A stretch of 64,000 nucleotides of DNA from Enchytraeus crypticus (Eukaryota; Annelida; Clitellata; Enchytraeida; Enchytraeidae): NCBI GenBank assembly GCA_905160935.1, contig CAJHZI010000737.1, positions 787,001 through 851,000 on the forward strand, given 5' to 3'. This document shows positions 43,084 to 55,183 of this stretch, one piece after another. A program made the translations under genes and the position numbers. The notes below the pieces were generated by a model. It saw only the letters and a program-made list of their open reading frames with translations, was not told where the DNA came from and ran no database searches. Within the stretch, counting starts at the first letter, position 1, and every line of letters begins with the position of its first letter.

Positions 43084-43340
43084 CTATACCCTGTTTGTAG
43101 TTACTGCGGATACTAAATTCTTATCTAGCTGATAACCACGCTGCCTCTCATCAGTCCACTCTTCATCCAGTGTCGGACTGACGCAGTTTTTTTTACGAAT
43201 ATTATTAAACAGATAATTGAATTTCCATGCAGTTCTCTCCCAATAAGACACGCTACACTGATCATAAATAAATACCGCATCGGTCCAATTCTCCGTCAGC
43301 TCTAAATGCCAGGGACGTGGGCTGGATTTAGCACAGGATG
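43084..43340 (-). CDS. possible 3'-terminal exon of an unrecognised gene
   Basis: After a good acceptor (tttttgcag-like tgttttgcag) at 43341, the minus strand is open for 85 codons to TAG (43086-43084). It encodes a Trp/Cys-containing sequence (SCAKSSPRPWHLELTENW, VFIYDQCSVSYWERTAW, KKNCVSPTLDEEW). I recognise no domain. The even spread of Trp, Cys and charged residues and the splice site look gene-like, but no partner exon was found, and the neighbouring exact 66-bp duplication shows recent rearrangement. It may be part of a decayed gene. Confidence 0.3.
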
Positions 43341-44417
43341 CTGCAAAACACAAAGGGGTCACTAATCATATTGGACAAATTGGAATACGTGATTAGGTTT
43401 TGGTAGGATATTATAGAAAGGCTTGGAATCTGCTCCATAGATCTACAGCGTGAAACCATTTCAGATGCAAGAAGTCTGCTGCCTACTCTCTTCGTTGTAA
43501 TAGAGCATCGACTAATTTCAGATTTCAGCAGAATAAAAAGCTGTTTAATTTTGTGTTGATAGCAAATGCGATAGGGCATATCGATTCAATTTTTCTATTC
43601 ATATCTCAGTGAAATGGACATTATCGTAAAATATTTCTAATGCTGGGATATTTTCTATGACTCTTTCAGAAAAAAAGTCATAGAAAAATGATCATAAAAT
43701 AAAAAACTGAACAAAATTGATTTTGCGTTATGGGTTTTTTGTTGAAATAGCAAACGGTAAATATTTCTATTTGCGTGTTTCATCTGTGCGTACAACCTGT
43801 AAGTTGAGTAACGTAACCATATATATGGTCATTGTCGTATGGACATTTTGCTAAATCTACGCTAACCTACTAATAAAACTACAAAATCTTGTAAAATTTT
43901 GAAGCAATTACTGTTTGATCTAATACCCACCGCGGGACGTCGGTTACCGTCACAATATGACATAATAGCTTTTTGGATAAAAAGGTGTTTCCAGGATTGA
44001 AATTTGTTTTGAAACGATTAATTCTATGGCAGTACCAAGGCCAGAGATCGGTCTTCGAAGCTGCTTTTCGCCGTGTACAACGTCAGATATCAGAAAACCC
44101 TTATTCATTACCAGCCTCGATCCGTAGAGCCCATATCATCCACCTGAGGTCGACTGGCTTGAGCTTTGAACTCGGACAACTAATTCAGAGGCTCTAAATT
44201 CGTTCGGTTTTATCCCTTGCCCCATTTCTAATCTTTCTCATTTATTTTTCTTCCTTTTTGGATTGAAGGGTGCCATCTAACCTGCCTGCCGGATTGTCTG
44301 TCACGCTAAGCTGTCTCACAATTGAAGCAGCTACCTGGACTAGAGCATAAGCTAAATAATTAATAATTTAATACAATAATATTAATAATTAATAATAATA
44401 ATTATATTTGGTTTCAG

Positions 44418-44667
44418 CCACAGAGAGAGGCCGAATACTTAGACATATCAGAGCAGCATTTGATAGAGGAGGAGGATGGAACAGCAGTTCGCTCAGATGA
44501 CGGTGCAGGACTCAGCCGCAGTGTTCTCCTGCTTCAACTGTGCCCTCAACCTGACCGGGTACCGCTACATCTTGAGAGACGAGAAACCCTTCTGCATCAA
44601 GTGCTACGAGACCCTATTCGCCAACAACTGCGAGTCATGCAAGACTCCCATTGGAACCGACTCAAAG
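44418..44667 (+). CDS. FHL exon with start codon (half LIM and first zinc pair of LIM1)
   Basis: Acceptor ggtttcag at 44417, so at least one non-coding exon lies upstream. Coding starts at ATG 44476 (GAGGATGG context). A second in-frame ATG at 44497 could also serve. It encodes CFNCALNLTGYRYILRDEKP, FCIKCYETLFANNCESCKTP and IGTDSK; donor AAG|gtttga. The half LIM is the defining family feature. Confidence 0.92.
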
Positions 44668-46164
44668 GTTTGAACTTCAGTCTCGTGGTTTAAATGAGAA
44701 ATGTTTGATGGAAAATATGTGCTAGTTGTAGACTTAGAATGTCTTAATAGCGTAGGGGTGACGTCATGAGGTTTTAAATGACGGATCCTGAGGTGAATTG
44801 AACCCTCGTGGGATCGAATCCCAGCCCCTCTGATCTGACAGTAAAATCTCGGACTTTCACAGGACTGGTTACACGGAAAATTGACTAAATTGCCTAACGG
44901 TTTAAACATGTGGTATTAAAAAGTGATAGATATCAACGTAGTTGATCATTTCACTATAATGCGTGTTTACTTTTTTTTTATCTAAGATGGATATAGTGAA
45001 AAAGTTAAATAAAGTTAGTTTGAACCATATAACACACAAACAAGCTATAGAATACAAACAAGCAATACGTTTTTATAGTGAATGCCAAAAGCGTTTTTGG
45101 GTAATTATAATTTTACTTATTTTTTAAACATCTTGTGTGCTCACGATAGAATATTCTAGGACGGGCCAATATGACTACTAAAAGTGATCTTGCTCTCTAA
45201 TTTCACCCTGTTCAACCAGGATGCTTATGAAATCAGTAAAATATAACTAAAAAAGCTTATGAAATCATTTTTATTGCTCATCCGTTTAGAAATATTGAGC
45301 TATTATATAACCATTATAATTTTCATTGGGTTATTGTAGTGTTACCGTGAATCAGCAAAAAATGGAAAATATTTAAATTAGAATAATTTAAATTAATCAA
45401 TAACTAATAATATTTATTTGGAAAAGTATACTTTAAAACGTTGCTTACGAGAATTGCGTTAATGGTCATAGGTCAGGAAGAATTTTTACTCCGTAACAAG
45501 CAACGAATGAAATTTCATTCAGAATGTTTGCCTTGGGGCAATGAATGTTCATTGGCAAGGTATAGAGCCTATCGTAGCTCATGTTAATTAATCACAGGTT
45601 ATCTTAACACTTATTATCTTATCATGTGTTATCGTAACACATGCTTATCTAATTATGTGTTATGCAACACATTTGATCTTATCACGTGTCATTTTAACAC
45701 AGGCAAAAAACATGTGGAACGTTTGAAGTTAACTTAGCTATTCAACTATAGTTTTATAGAGCTTGACTAGAGAAACCTCAATTTTTCTATGCCGTGGGCA
45801 AAATCCGAAAATTATCTTTGAGTGAGATAAGTTAGGCAGACATTATTTTCTTGCGATTAAGGTAAATTCTTTTTAAATTCTAAATTTTAAACTCGCAATT
45901 TTTAATTCATCCGAATTGTTCGAAATGTATGAAATATATTTGAAACGGAAGGTTTTTGGAAGGAAAATAAACTGAAGCGTCTGGAGGTAACGTTTTGATT
46001 TTCTAGAACAATCGCACATCTGTTTTGATGAGAAAAAGAGTCTGTGTATAAAAGTTCATCTGAAGGTCGACAGATATCAAGAGCTGCGATAAACAGCAGG
46101 AAAATAAAGCAGAGAAAATAAGAATGGGCGAGAGTCGAGAGAGTGAGAGAGTGTATGAGAGAGA

Positions 46165-46200
<36 letters not shown>

Positions 46201-46245
46201 ATGAGAGAGTGAGAGAGAGAGATAAAAAGAGAGAGAGATAAAGAT

Positions 46246-46280
<35 letters not shown>

Positions 46281-49200
46281 AAGTGTACATAGAACGGGTA
46301 ATTTGCTGGGTCAAGAATGGCTAGTTAGATTCTATATTGCTATTCCCTAAAGTGTACATAATGAGTTTGGTTAGATTCTGGTTTGGAAATCAATAAAAAG
46401 CCATAACCTTTTGAAGTACAATGAATTTATAAAATAAATTTATTAAATGAAGTTATAAAAAGTGGCTTGATTTGTAATGCTCAAAAGTCGTGCAAATTCT
46501 GGAAAGTTTCCTGTGCATTTCCGTTAAAGCTAGAACATTAATGTGTAAATACTGTTAATGTATCCTATATGTATAATTTCTGAATATGAGTTATTAGTAA
46601 GTCGGCAATTGTTCGACAGCAAATAGCGGTGAATAGATGCAGTACTAATGGCTGCAATGCGAGCATGTTTGTAGCAGGTCTTCCAGATAACATATCCATT
46701 GTTCTGATATTACAACTTCAGTTGCTGGCAGCTGTGAGATGTAGCAGCGTCTTAAAACTGCATTTTAATAGCAGAAGTTTACAGATAAAGCATTTTTAGA
46801 GATGGCAGAGAATTTGTATGCTACTTTATATTTACTAACAGTTGTTTGACTTATGCCAAACCTTTTGCACATTGCTTGCTAAGTAAGGAATATTTAATAT
46901 TTATAATTTAGACACTTCGAGATGATTATTATTTGCTACAAGTACTGTATAGTTAGTCAATCAGTAAATGAATAGTCCTATAGATCACTCAATGCAGAGT
47001 ATTTGTCCACAATGGCTCCGCTATGCGCAGGTGCCTTAGTGGAGTTAAAATAGGAAAGAGACAAAGAAAACGGTAAAGTAGGCAGGTGATTAAATTCTGT
47101 ATTCTTAGATCTCTGTAAACTTGATATTGATGAATCGGATGATCTGCAGAAAACCTTTGCACTCAGAGTACCAAATGAAAAAACAGTCCGTAATTTTAAA
47201 AGGAATAAAGATCGATTGCTAAATTACGCAGTAGGCCTATATATTAAACCAAATATCTAGGCCTACGTTTTGTTTTATATTGGAACGTATTGTACGGATT
47301 AAATTCTCAAACCTTTATAAATCTACTACTGCTGCAGCAGCCAACGTGTAGTGGTCCAACTTCAGCAGTTGCGCATTGCAGATAAACCGCTGCCAGTAGC
47401 TATTGTTCTTTCTCCTAAGAATAAAAATGCTAGCCGCTATCGGTTTTCCATACGCACGGGATAGTGTCTTATTGGCGTTAAAATGAGATATAAATAAGGT
47501 ACCGGTTGATACCGGATAGCGTTTAGACTCAGTCGTAGATGCTTTGCCGGTAGACACATAAAATCGTCATTGCTTAAGAAAAGTAATATGAATTAGGTTA
47601 CATTTATTACTTCTCTTCTGAAAGTGTATTATTGAGAACAATATTTGTGAATTTCTTATCAGTATATGGTTTGGAAAGCTTCGTTATCAAATTACATTAA
47701 TAAATGTAATTAAATTTTGACCTCTACTAGTTTATATTCATCGTTAAAACATGGCATACCTCACGTTCTACGGTGTTTTCCTTTCTTACTTCTATTTTTG
47801 TATTAACTTCATTAGTAGATCGAATTAGTATGGTAACGGTATTGATGTAAAGTTACATTTAGATACTACTTTAGGCCTAATCCATATTGAATTTGCCGGT
47901 AGCTAGGTAAGTTGCAGTATGTTTATAGTAGTAATAACAATAAAGGTTTAACGCCCGTTTCCTCATACAAGAATGATGTCTGGGACGTCAAAGTTTAGAA
48001 GCAGAAGATGACTAGACACACTCGACCTACCGTTATGATAATTTTGTTACCAGCAAGTTAACGAGTTATCTATGGGCCTAAGCATAATCTCTATAAAAAA
48101 AGTAAACACGCATTATAGTGAAATGATCAACTATGTTGATATCTATCACTTTTTAATACTACATGTTTAAACTGTTAGGCAATTGAGACCATTTTCCGTT
48201 TAATCAGTCCAGTGAATGTCCGAGATTGTACTCTCAGATCAGTGCGGCTGGGATTCGAATCCACGAGGGTTCAAGTCACCTCAGGATCTGTCATTTAAAA
48301 GTTCATGACGTTACCCCTACGCTATTAAGACAGTCTTCCGTGTTATTCCGTATGAGATATACTCATACGGAAGTTTATAACTGAGATTCACATTCATAAC
48401 ATTAATGAAATAATCTCAGACCAATCAGAGCAAGTTGTAGTGTGTTTACGTCAAGGATCAAAAGCACAAGGCTTCGCTTAAAGTCGACTTGACACACTCG
48501 AGCTACCGTCACAAAGATTAAGTTAACTGGTTGTTAACTAAGTTTGCATTTTTCTTCAATCTGAAAAACGAGTGTTTTAATACGGAAGTGAATGATTTGC
48601 CGGTAGGTAGATGTTTAACGTCCAGGTTCAGAAACACAAGGCTTCTCAATGATTTGCCGGTAAATCACAATTGTTGATATTAAAATCCACAGGCCGGGAA
48701 GTAAAGGTAGTTTTTACGCCTATAGATATTCTCATTGTAGGTAATATGACACCACGAGCAAGGAATTCGAACTGATTGGAGCAGGGTTTTATTAGTGTGT
48801 ATCTATATAGACTGATGATTGAAGGAATGCAGATGAGTATTTGCTATCTTTAACTATTTTTGCAAAAGACGTTAAAAGGATGAATTGATTTTTTGTTTGA
48901 ATATTTAATCTCGGATAAGGGTTAGGAATTGAATATGAATTCAGATCTACACAGCGACACTGAGATATTTCAAAGATTTCAAAGTAGTCATCATCAGGTG
49001 AGAAAGAAACAATGATGCATTAGATGCTTCAGTCCTTACAAGTGTCAGGCATTTCAGGTTGATAGATGGCTGATTATGACTATGATTAACTGATTAACTG
49101 ATTGAAATATGAAAATATTTATTGATTGACTGATTGATATACTGATTGATTGATTGACGCAGGACCTGTCGTACAAGGAGAAGCACTGGCACGAGAGATG

Positions 49201-51934
49201 CTTCAAGTGTTGTGACTGCCAGGGATCGCTGGTTGATCGACCATTCGCCTTCAAGAACGAGCGCTTGTACTGCGCCGACTGTCATGACAACAATTTCGCC
49301 GCCCGGTGCGACGGTTGCGGAGGTCTCTTCAAGGCCGGTGAGTCTGGAAAATCTATCTTTCTATCATTGAACTGCCTATTGCCAAAGCTAAGGTTAACGT
49401 CTGTTTCCTAACTCGAAAGTGATGTCTGTGACGGGTGAGCCCAGGGTTTTAACTCCGCACATACTGATCCGCAGTCGAGTACCTTACCGACATCGCCACT
49501 GTCTCCAGCCAATCCGTGTATTGGCAGATCCGTGGCATATATCTCTTCCATATAATTTCGGAAGCTATATTCAGAGTTTTATTTTCCATGATTGGTAATA
49601 ATAAATGAGCATGTAGTATAGTATTGAACAATACTTTAGATGAGCGCTTATTCCTGTCGCTTTGAATTTTATGATTTATTGATGTTTTAGAGGTTTACTG
49701 ATTAATTGACAGACTCACTCTCTGTTTGATAAATGACTAAAATAGGAATGAAGAAGTTTGAGTACAAGGGCAAGCAGTGGCATGAGCAGTGTTTCTGCTG
49801 CAAGGTCTGTCTGCAGCCAATAGGAAGCAAGAGTTTCATCCCACGTGACCAGGAGGTTGTCTGTGTGCCGTGCTATGAAGAGCAATACGCCCAGAGGTGC
49901 CTCAAGTGCAATGGAGTAAGTCTGATTGATTGATTAATTAATTGCTTGATAGATAAATTGCTTGATTGATTAATTGCTTGATCGATTAAGTGTTTGATTG
50001 ATTAAGTGTTTGATTGATTAGTTGCATGATTGATTAATTTCTTGAAACTATTTCAAAATACCTAAAGTGTAATTTTTTTCTTAGTTATTGATTGATTAAT
50101 TTAAATTAATTTAAATTTTTATAATTTTTATAATTTTTGTTATTGATATAAGTATTGCTAACTTATAATATTATTGCAATTAATACCGTAGCATATTATT
50201 TATTCACATGACATATACCATACTAGTTATTTTTATCATATATAAACACAGATCAATTCACCCAGATCAATCTGCAAAGGAAGTATTCTGAGGAGAAGTA
50301 AGGTCCTAAACGAAAGCCAGTCCGGTGATCAATAATGGTCAGGGTAGATCGATTATGTCTACGGTGGGAGATATGTCTTAAGCTACATGCGATAGTTTAC
50401 AGAGAGCAAAAGTGAAGATTAGCAGGTAAAGAGTTCCAGATCGTAGGTGATGCATAAGAAAATGAACGTCTGCCCAATGATGTGAGAATATTTGTAGCAG
50501 AGAGAAGATTGGCATCGGTGGAACGAAGTCCACGTGAGGGACGATGGGGAAGAAAAATTTCAGATAAGTAAGAAGGTTTGCAAATTTGTAGGGTTTTGAA
50601 AGTCAATAGAGCCAATTTTTATTCTATGCTTTGATTATCAGGGAACCAGTGAAGACTGCGAAGTAGAGAAAAATAGTGAGATTGAAGTCTATAGGAATTG
50701 CAAACAACACGTGCGAGAGTATTTTGAACACGCTGCAACCGTTTAGTGAAAAAGAAGAAGACAGTCCATGTAACAAAGAATTTCAGTAGTCAAGCTCAGA
50801 AAGAACTATGAAATTTGCAATTATTGTGGCTGAAGGGGATGGATGTATTTTCCTAACTTGACTAACTTGAAAGAAAGAAGCGCGATAAATAGAAGACATA
50901 TGAGATTTAAATTCAAGGTTTTCATCAAATATGAATCAAAGTTTTTATATTCAATTTTACCTGTTTTAATGTTGATATTCTGGTTATCAGTGATTGACTG
51001 ACTGTATGATTGATTGATTTCAGGTGATTAACAAGGGAGGGATAACGTACAAGAACACCCCTTGGCACCGGGAGTGCTTCACTTGCACCCAGTGCAATAA
51101 GATGCTGGCTGGAGAGAAGTTCACTTCGAAGGACGAGAAGCCCTTCTGTGCTGATTGCTTTGGAGAACTCTTCGCTAAGAAATGCATCCGTTGCATCAAA
51201 CCGATCACTGGTAACTTTCTATATCCATATCCACTTCCAATAATCTATCACTTTCAAGGTCTGTCGGTAATACTTATCAGTCTGAATGGCACGGTGGAAA
51301 ACACAGTTGCCTGATAAGTAGGAAGCGACCGGTTTGAGTATCAACCGGAGAGTTTCTGAGAGTAAATCCTTTTCTAAGAAGCTGACACGTTAATTAATGT
51401 ACATTAATCATTATTTCTAGAGAGTACAGTTTATGTCGCATGACTATTAAATTATGCTATTTAAAATTATATCATATTTGTTTAAATTATTTAAATTATA
51501 GTATTTAAATAAGTGTTACAAGGCATCTGATTACTTCAAAGCATATGAATTAAGTAATCTTAAGTGTGGTTACCAATTTGGTTGGACCGCAGTAGAGGCG
51601 AATGTCTCAATTCATGGCAAGCCCACCTCCCGTGTTGTACTTCTAGTTAATACACGACTATTGACTTGCTTAGAGTAGAATAGGAACACAGTCTCGATAT
51701 TCTTTACATTAATAAATTAGTGTTGCTGTAAGTAATCAATCAATTAATCAGCAAATCAGTGTTAACGTACATCTCAATTCATACTATCAGAGATGCTCTA
51801 AAGTTGAGAGCAAATTTTAATAACTCTTCAATAATAACAAGGACTCTTCCATAATAGCAAGGACTAGCGGGATTCTTCAATCAAACCGAAATTGGTGGAA
51901 GTCAAACTACGTTGGTTGCTGGAAATTTTAATCG

Positions 51935-51978
<44 letters not shown>

Positions 51979-52394
51979 TTCCCCTTAATCCAAATTTAAC
52001 TAGGGTCGGGATACGAATAGACCTTCCCCACTCCTCTCTGTCCCATACCATATCATTACATCAGTCCATCCCCAAGTATGCATATATGTAGGACCTACTA
52101 TAGCTTTAAGTCATTATCATCACTATATATTGTATATCAAAAGTAATGCTATACACTGTATAATTACAGCATCACGTTTTGCTTGCGACATTTTGTTATG
52201 ATTTTTATAGTTAAAATATATTTTCTTCTCTTATTGCGTGTGTAGGACTGGGTGGAACTAAGTTCATATCATTTGATGATCGCCACTGGCACAGCGAGTG
52301 CTTTGTCTGCTACCGCTGTACCACTTCTCTTGTGGGGCGTGGTTTTCTCACTGACGTAGCCGAAGTGCTGTGCCCTGACTGCGGCAGAGCATAG
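44418..52394 (+). CDS. four and a half LIM domains protein (gene span)
   Basis: Coding exons 44476-44667, 49163-49337, 49746-49915, 51024-51210 and 52246-52394 join (phases 0, 1, 0, 1) to 290 residues plus TAG. Vertebrate FHL proteins are about 280. It has an N-terminal half LIM (CFNCALNLTGY ... FCIKCYETLF) followed by four full LIM domains, each C-x2-C ... H-x2-C-x2-C-x2-C ... C-x2-C, with signature ends VCVPCYEEQYAQRC and GLGGTKFISF, LVGRGFLT, CPDCG. FHL proteins are zinc scaffolds linking actin/integrin structures and transcription factors, prominent in muscle. Which vertebrate paralogue it matches is not meaningful, since this is probably the single pre-duplication FHL. All zinc ligands I checked are present, so it should be functional. 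Confidence 0.95.
44745..44990 (+). repeat. SINE2 copy
   Basis: AATAGCGTAGGGGTGACGTC, GGATCCTGAGGTGAATTGAA, GTGGGATCGAATCCCAGCCC (B box), GTAAAATCTCGGACTTTCAC, CCTAACGGTTTAAACATGTG, AGTTGATCATTTCACTATAA, TGCGTGTTTAC then T run. In FHL intron 1, sense. Confidence 0.85.
44991..48084. other. FHL intron 1, left part
   Basis: No exon. It contains CTTATCATGTGTTATCGTAA imperfect repeats with hairpin-like GTGTTATCGTAACAC cores at 45595-45705, a (GA)n-rich tract at 46136-46280, and a LINE D tail scrap at 47935-47995 (AATAAAGGTTTAACGCCCGT, antisense). A reading frame at 47315-47557 on the minus strand is not recognised. Confidence 0.6.
48085..48340 (-). repeat. SINE2 copy
   Basis: Reverse orientation relative to 44745: GTAAACACGCATTATAGTGA, ACATGTTTAAACTGTTAGGC, CAGTGAATGTCCGAGATTGT, GGCTGGGATTCGAATCCACG (antisense B box), CTCAGGATCTGTCATTTAAA, GACGTTACCCCTACGC. 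Best preserved copy. Confidence 0.88.
49085..49160. repeat. TGATTGAC-type repeat abutting FHL exon 2
   Basis: GATTAACTGATTAACTGATT, then TTGATTGACTGATTGATATA and CTGATTGATTGATTGACGCA in sense orientation up to the acceptor cag at 49160-49162. Confidence 0.9.
49163..49337 (+). CDS. FHL exon 2 (LIM1)
   Basis: Encodes DLSYKEKHWHERCFKCCDCQ, SLVDRPFAFKNERLYCADCH and FAARCDGCGGLFKA; donor G|gtgagt. It holds the H-x2-C-x2-C-x2-C core and C-x2-C end of LIM1 and the first pair of LIM2. Confidence 0.95.
49383..49520 (-). repeat. SINE1 copy
   Basis: The minus strand has GGAGACAGTGGCGATGTCGG, TCAGTATGTGCGGAGTTAAA, ACTCGGGCTC-like CCCTGGGCTCACCCGTCACA, and TTTCGAGTTAGGAAACAGAC GTTAACC. It lies 45 bp downstream of FHL exon 2. 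Confidence 0.85.
49746..49915 (+). CDS. FHL exon 3 (LIM2)
   Basis: A split glycine joins it to exon 2 (KA-G-MKKFEYKGKQWHEQC). It continues FCCKVCLQPIGSKSFIP, EVVCVPCYEEQYAQRC and LKCNG. Acceptor aaaatag, donor GGA|gtaagt. The acceptor has no clear pyrimidine tract. Confidence 0.95.
49920..50040. repeat. TGATTGATTAATTGCT repeat right after FHL exon 3 donor
   Basis: Starts 5 nt after the donor: TCTGATTGATTGATTAATTA, then TTGATTGATTAATTGCTTGA variants about six times. Confidence 0.88.
50240..50950 (-). pseudogene. LINE D copy with C-terminal RT coding remnants
   Basis: The minus strand reads MALLTFKTLQICKPSYLSEI, a SLGRRSFSYASPTIWNSLP ending and upstream HWFPDNQ-like fragments, the C-terminal motif of CR1/L2-type LINEs (usual form: LHWLPV-RI-YKI, FKAL-G-APPYLSEL, RTFSYAAPSLWNSLP). 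Many stops and shifts. It lacks the last ~80 bp (3' tail) seen at 59530. It lies in FHL intron 3, antisense. Confidence 0.85.
51024..51210 (+). CDS. FHL exon 4 (LIM3)
   Basis: Encodes VINKGGITYKNTPWHRECFT, TQCNKMLAGEKFTSKDEKPF, CADCFGELFAKKCIRC and KPIT. Acceptor ttgatttcag is preceded by TGATTGACTGACTG repeats; donor G|gtaact. Confidence 0.95.
51935..52070 (-). repeat. (GAT)-tailed interspersed repeat, reverse copy
   Basis: (CAT)n, then CTTCCCCTTAATCCAAATTT, AACTAGGGTCGGGATACGAA, TAGACCTTCCCCACTCCTCT, CTGTCCCATACC. Matches 36800-36940 in reverse. Confidence 0.8.
52246..52394 (+). CDS. FHL exon 5 (LIM4 and stop)
   Basis: A split glycine gives GLGGTKFISFDDRHWHSECF, then VCYRCTTSLVGRGFLTD and EVLCPDCGRA followed by TAG. 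Acceptor gtgtgtag. The ending matches vertebrate FHL (GRGFLTE..., CPDCGKDI). Confidence 0.95.
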
Positions 52395-53559
52395 TTCTCT
52401 CCCTAACCGAGACATATCATTGGCTGATTTGAACATTGGGACAACCCCTTTGTTTACATGTTTGGGCGCCTGATGTCACTGGGCTCCGCCTCCTTGGACA
52501 ATGAACGAAATGATGCTAAAATTATGAATGAGTTCTTGAAAGTTAGTGTAAAGATAATAGTAACTAGTATTATAGTAACACAAACATTTTGTGAAGAATT
52601 TTATTTTGTTTGTTAGATGTGTCGATGCTTGCAATACTTTTTACTTTGAGGGAGCCTTTCATTTATTAGCCAGATATTAACCTCTTTTTAATAATTTAGA
52701 CCAGTTAAAAGATTTTGTTTAAATATATACCCAAATAACTTGTGTTCCATTGCCTCCTATATCTGGAAATATTCTCAATTTTTTTTCTATTCAATTCTAT
52801 TGAAAGTCTTACAGTTAATGCATTTAAAATCTGTATTTCTACTACTAAATATACTCTTGGAAAACTATGCATACTTTTAATCTTGTAAATTAATTTTTAA
52901 CCTCAAATTATTGTTTAAAATCAAAGGATTTAGTTTTTGGGCTTTAGTGTGTAATTCGAATGTAGTTAAAGTAGCCTAATAATCAATTTGTGCTTTTTGA
53001 TTGTGCGATCTTGAAATTAGAACAAAGTTAGTTTTAGTTATGATAGCCTATTATTATTGTCAGAATTGTCTTAATCGGCACTGCAATTAATGTATTTTTT
53101 CATACACTTGAATTATTAGATCCTTTAATAAATATAAGTTTTTAATTTTATTATTTTGTAATCTTAGAGATTAATATTCTTGTTTAGGTCCTAGAAAGAA
53201 CGTAGTCGAATACTACTTAGCAAACTTCACTCTTGGTGTTGTGTCTAGTCTTAAACACCTAAGACTATATTGCACTTAGAAATTATTTCATATGTCTCAG
53301 TGTCTCTGTTTTCGATAAAATTTCGTAAATCTGTAGCCTACTTAACACTTTTAATGAGTAAATAGTTTATAATATAATATTGTGCTGAACCGTTAGTGTG
53401 TTGGCCAAGCTATAGTGTTCTAAATCGTTCGTTAGTTATTTACTACAAATTAGAGAGACTTTGGTATTTTGAATTACGTGTTTAAATTAGTTTATTGCTT
53501 AAAATCACGTGTTCAAACATAAATTAACATTTGTATTTAGTATTTAGAATACATAATTT
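52395..53559 (+). other. FHL 3' flank and probable 3' UTR
   Basis: AT-rich, no repeats recognised. AATAAA at 53127-53132 is one candidate polyadenylation signal, giving a 3' UTR of roughly 750 nt. I cannot confirm its use. Confidence 0.4.
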
Positions 53560-53855
53560 CCGTATTGCATCCGGGACACTGAAGAATAGACAACCGTTCG
53601 CAGCGTATATTGTAAGAGGCAACTAATCATGAACTGAGGAAGGTAATGGGATTCCACCTCAGAAGCCGTATTTTTCTCGATTTATTGGCTACAGAAGATA
53701 TGAATAAGGCATTATCATTTGTGAAGAGTTTAACATATTACTCTATTTAGTGCTCTTTATGGAGCGTCAACGCAGACTCTGCGTACGAATATGTATCTTG
53801 GACCAGCCACTTGATAAAACACTAGAGAGAGAGAGAGAGAGAGAGAGAGTGAGAG
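53560..53855 (+). repeat. SINE3 copy with (GA)n tail
   Basis: GGGACACTGAAGAATAGACA, TAAGAGGCAACTAATCATGA, CCACCTCAGAAGCCGTATTT, GTGCTCTTTATGGAGCGTCA, GAATATGTATCTTGGACCAG, CCACTTGATAAAACACTAGA then GAGAGA. Copies at 61616 and 63330 share this order. Confidence 0.8.
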
Positions 53856-55132
53856 AAAGAAGAATATTCCACTAATAGTTACTTTGTTTTAATTCTTCAT
53901 AATTTTTCAGCCGTTCTCGATTATACTGAAGTTGTCCGAAGTCTACAACAACAGTATAAATTAACTCAATATTAAAACAACAGAGACTCGCAAAAGAATA
54001 TTTTTTCTAAGACAGAAAGTAAAATTATTGGATATATACTGTATATTTACTATCTGATAAGATATACTTCCAGTAAGCACTCCAGAATCCATAATGTATC
54101 TATTCTAAGTTTACATTGCAAATAAATGCACATTAGGTGCCATTAATAGGCCATAAATTGGCCATTTTCTGTAAGAGTATCATAAGAAACGAGAAGAATA
54201 GCAAATTATACGAGTATTTTTCGAAAGTATTTGTTTCTGATATCATTTCTATAGCATCGTTTCTGAAATTGATTATACATCACTAAGACATCATTACTCG
54301 AAATACGGCCTAACTATTTTCATCTATCTTCATTTAATTCACAAAGTTAGTATTGCAATGAACTAAAATGCAGTTATAAAAATGTTAAAACTAAGCAAAT
54401 GTGATCAAGTTAGGATTATTTATTTTATTTCATTTATCATGAGCATGTCACAATTGGCATACACAATAAGCAGTTAGAGCGCATGAACGGAAATAATGGC
54501 CCACAAGTGGCACTTACATATTCCGAATTTAAAAATACAAACATTTGCATCGATTATTAATTTTGTTCAATAAAATCCTTATTATAGGCCATAATTATGT
54601 GGAAAGATAAATTTAGCAAAACACGTAGTATACTTATTACGACAATCGACAATATGCACGCATAAATATCTGCACAAAGTGACAAATAAAATGACTACTA
54701 TTTATTTATTTGAAAATATTATTTGTTGATCAAGAAAATTGATATGAAGCATTGCAAACATAGTGAATTAACAGAACAAGAAGAGTTTTTTGTTGATGGT
54801 GCAATAGTAATAATAGTAATCATCGTCCGCTACACACACACACATACACACACATATATATACACACATACACACACATACACACACACACTCACACACC
54901 TTAAGATGATGGTCAATATTAGATATTGTTTCAAAATTAAAACTAATTCAACATGCCCTTGTATGTAACGCTCCTGGTGAAACCTGCATTTAGGCTGAAG
55001 ACTGACATGGTGCGCCCTCTTTTGAGTGAGAAATGATTTCTTTTCTTGAGTATGACAGGTAGTACATATGGCTTTTAAAAGTCTTCAAGCATCGACAAAC
55101 ATTTGTGAAAGCAGACAGATCAACAGGTAAAT

Positions 55133-55183
<51 letters not shown>

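Noticed and set aside
43973-44197. 74-codon plus-strand reading upstream of the FHL gene
   Set aside because: Some gene-like composition (Arg/Leu-rich), but no recognised domain and no supporting splice sites; left unannotated.
47315-47557. 80-codon minus-strand reading in FHL intron 1
   Set aside because: Ends in an Ala-rich HYTLAAAAVV segment I do not recognise; could be a decayed repeat, not supportable as a gene.
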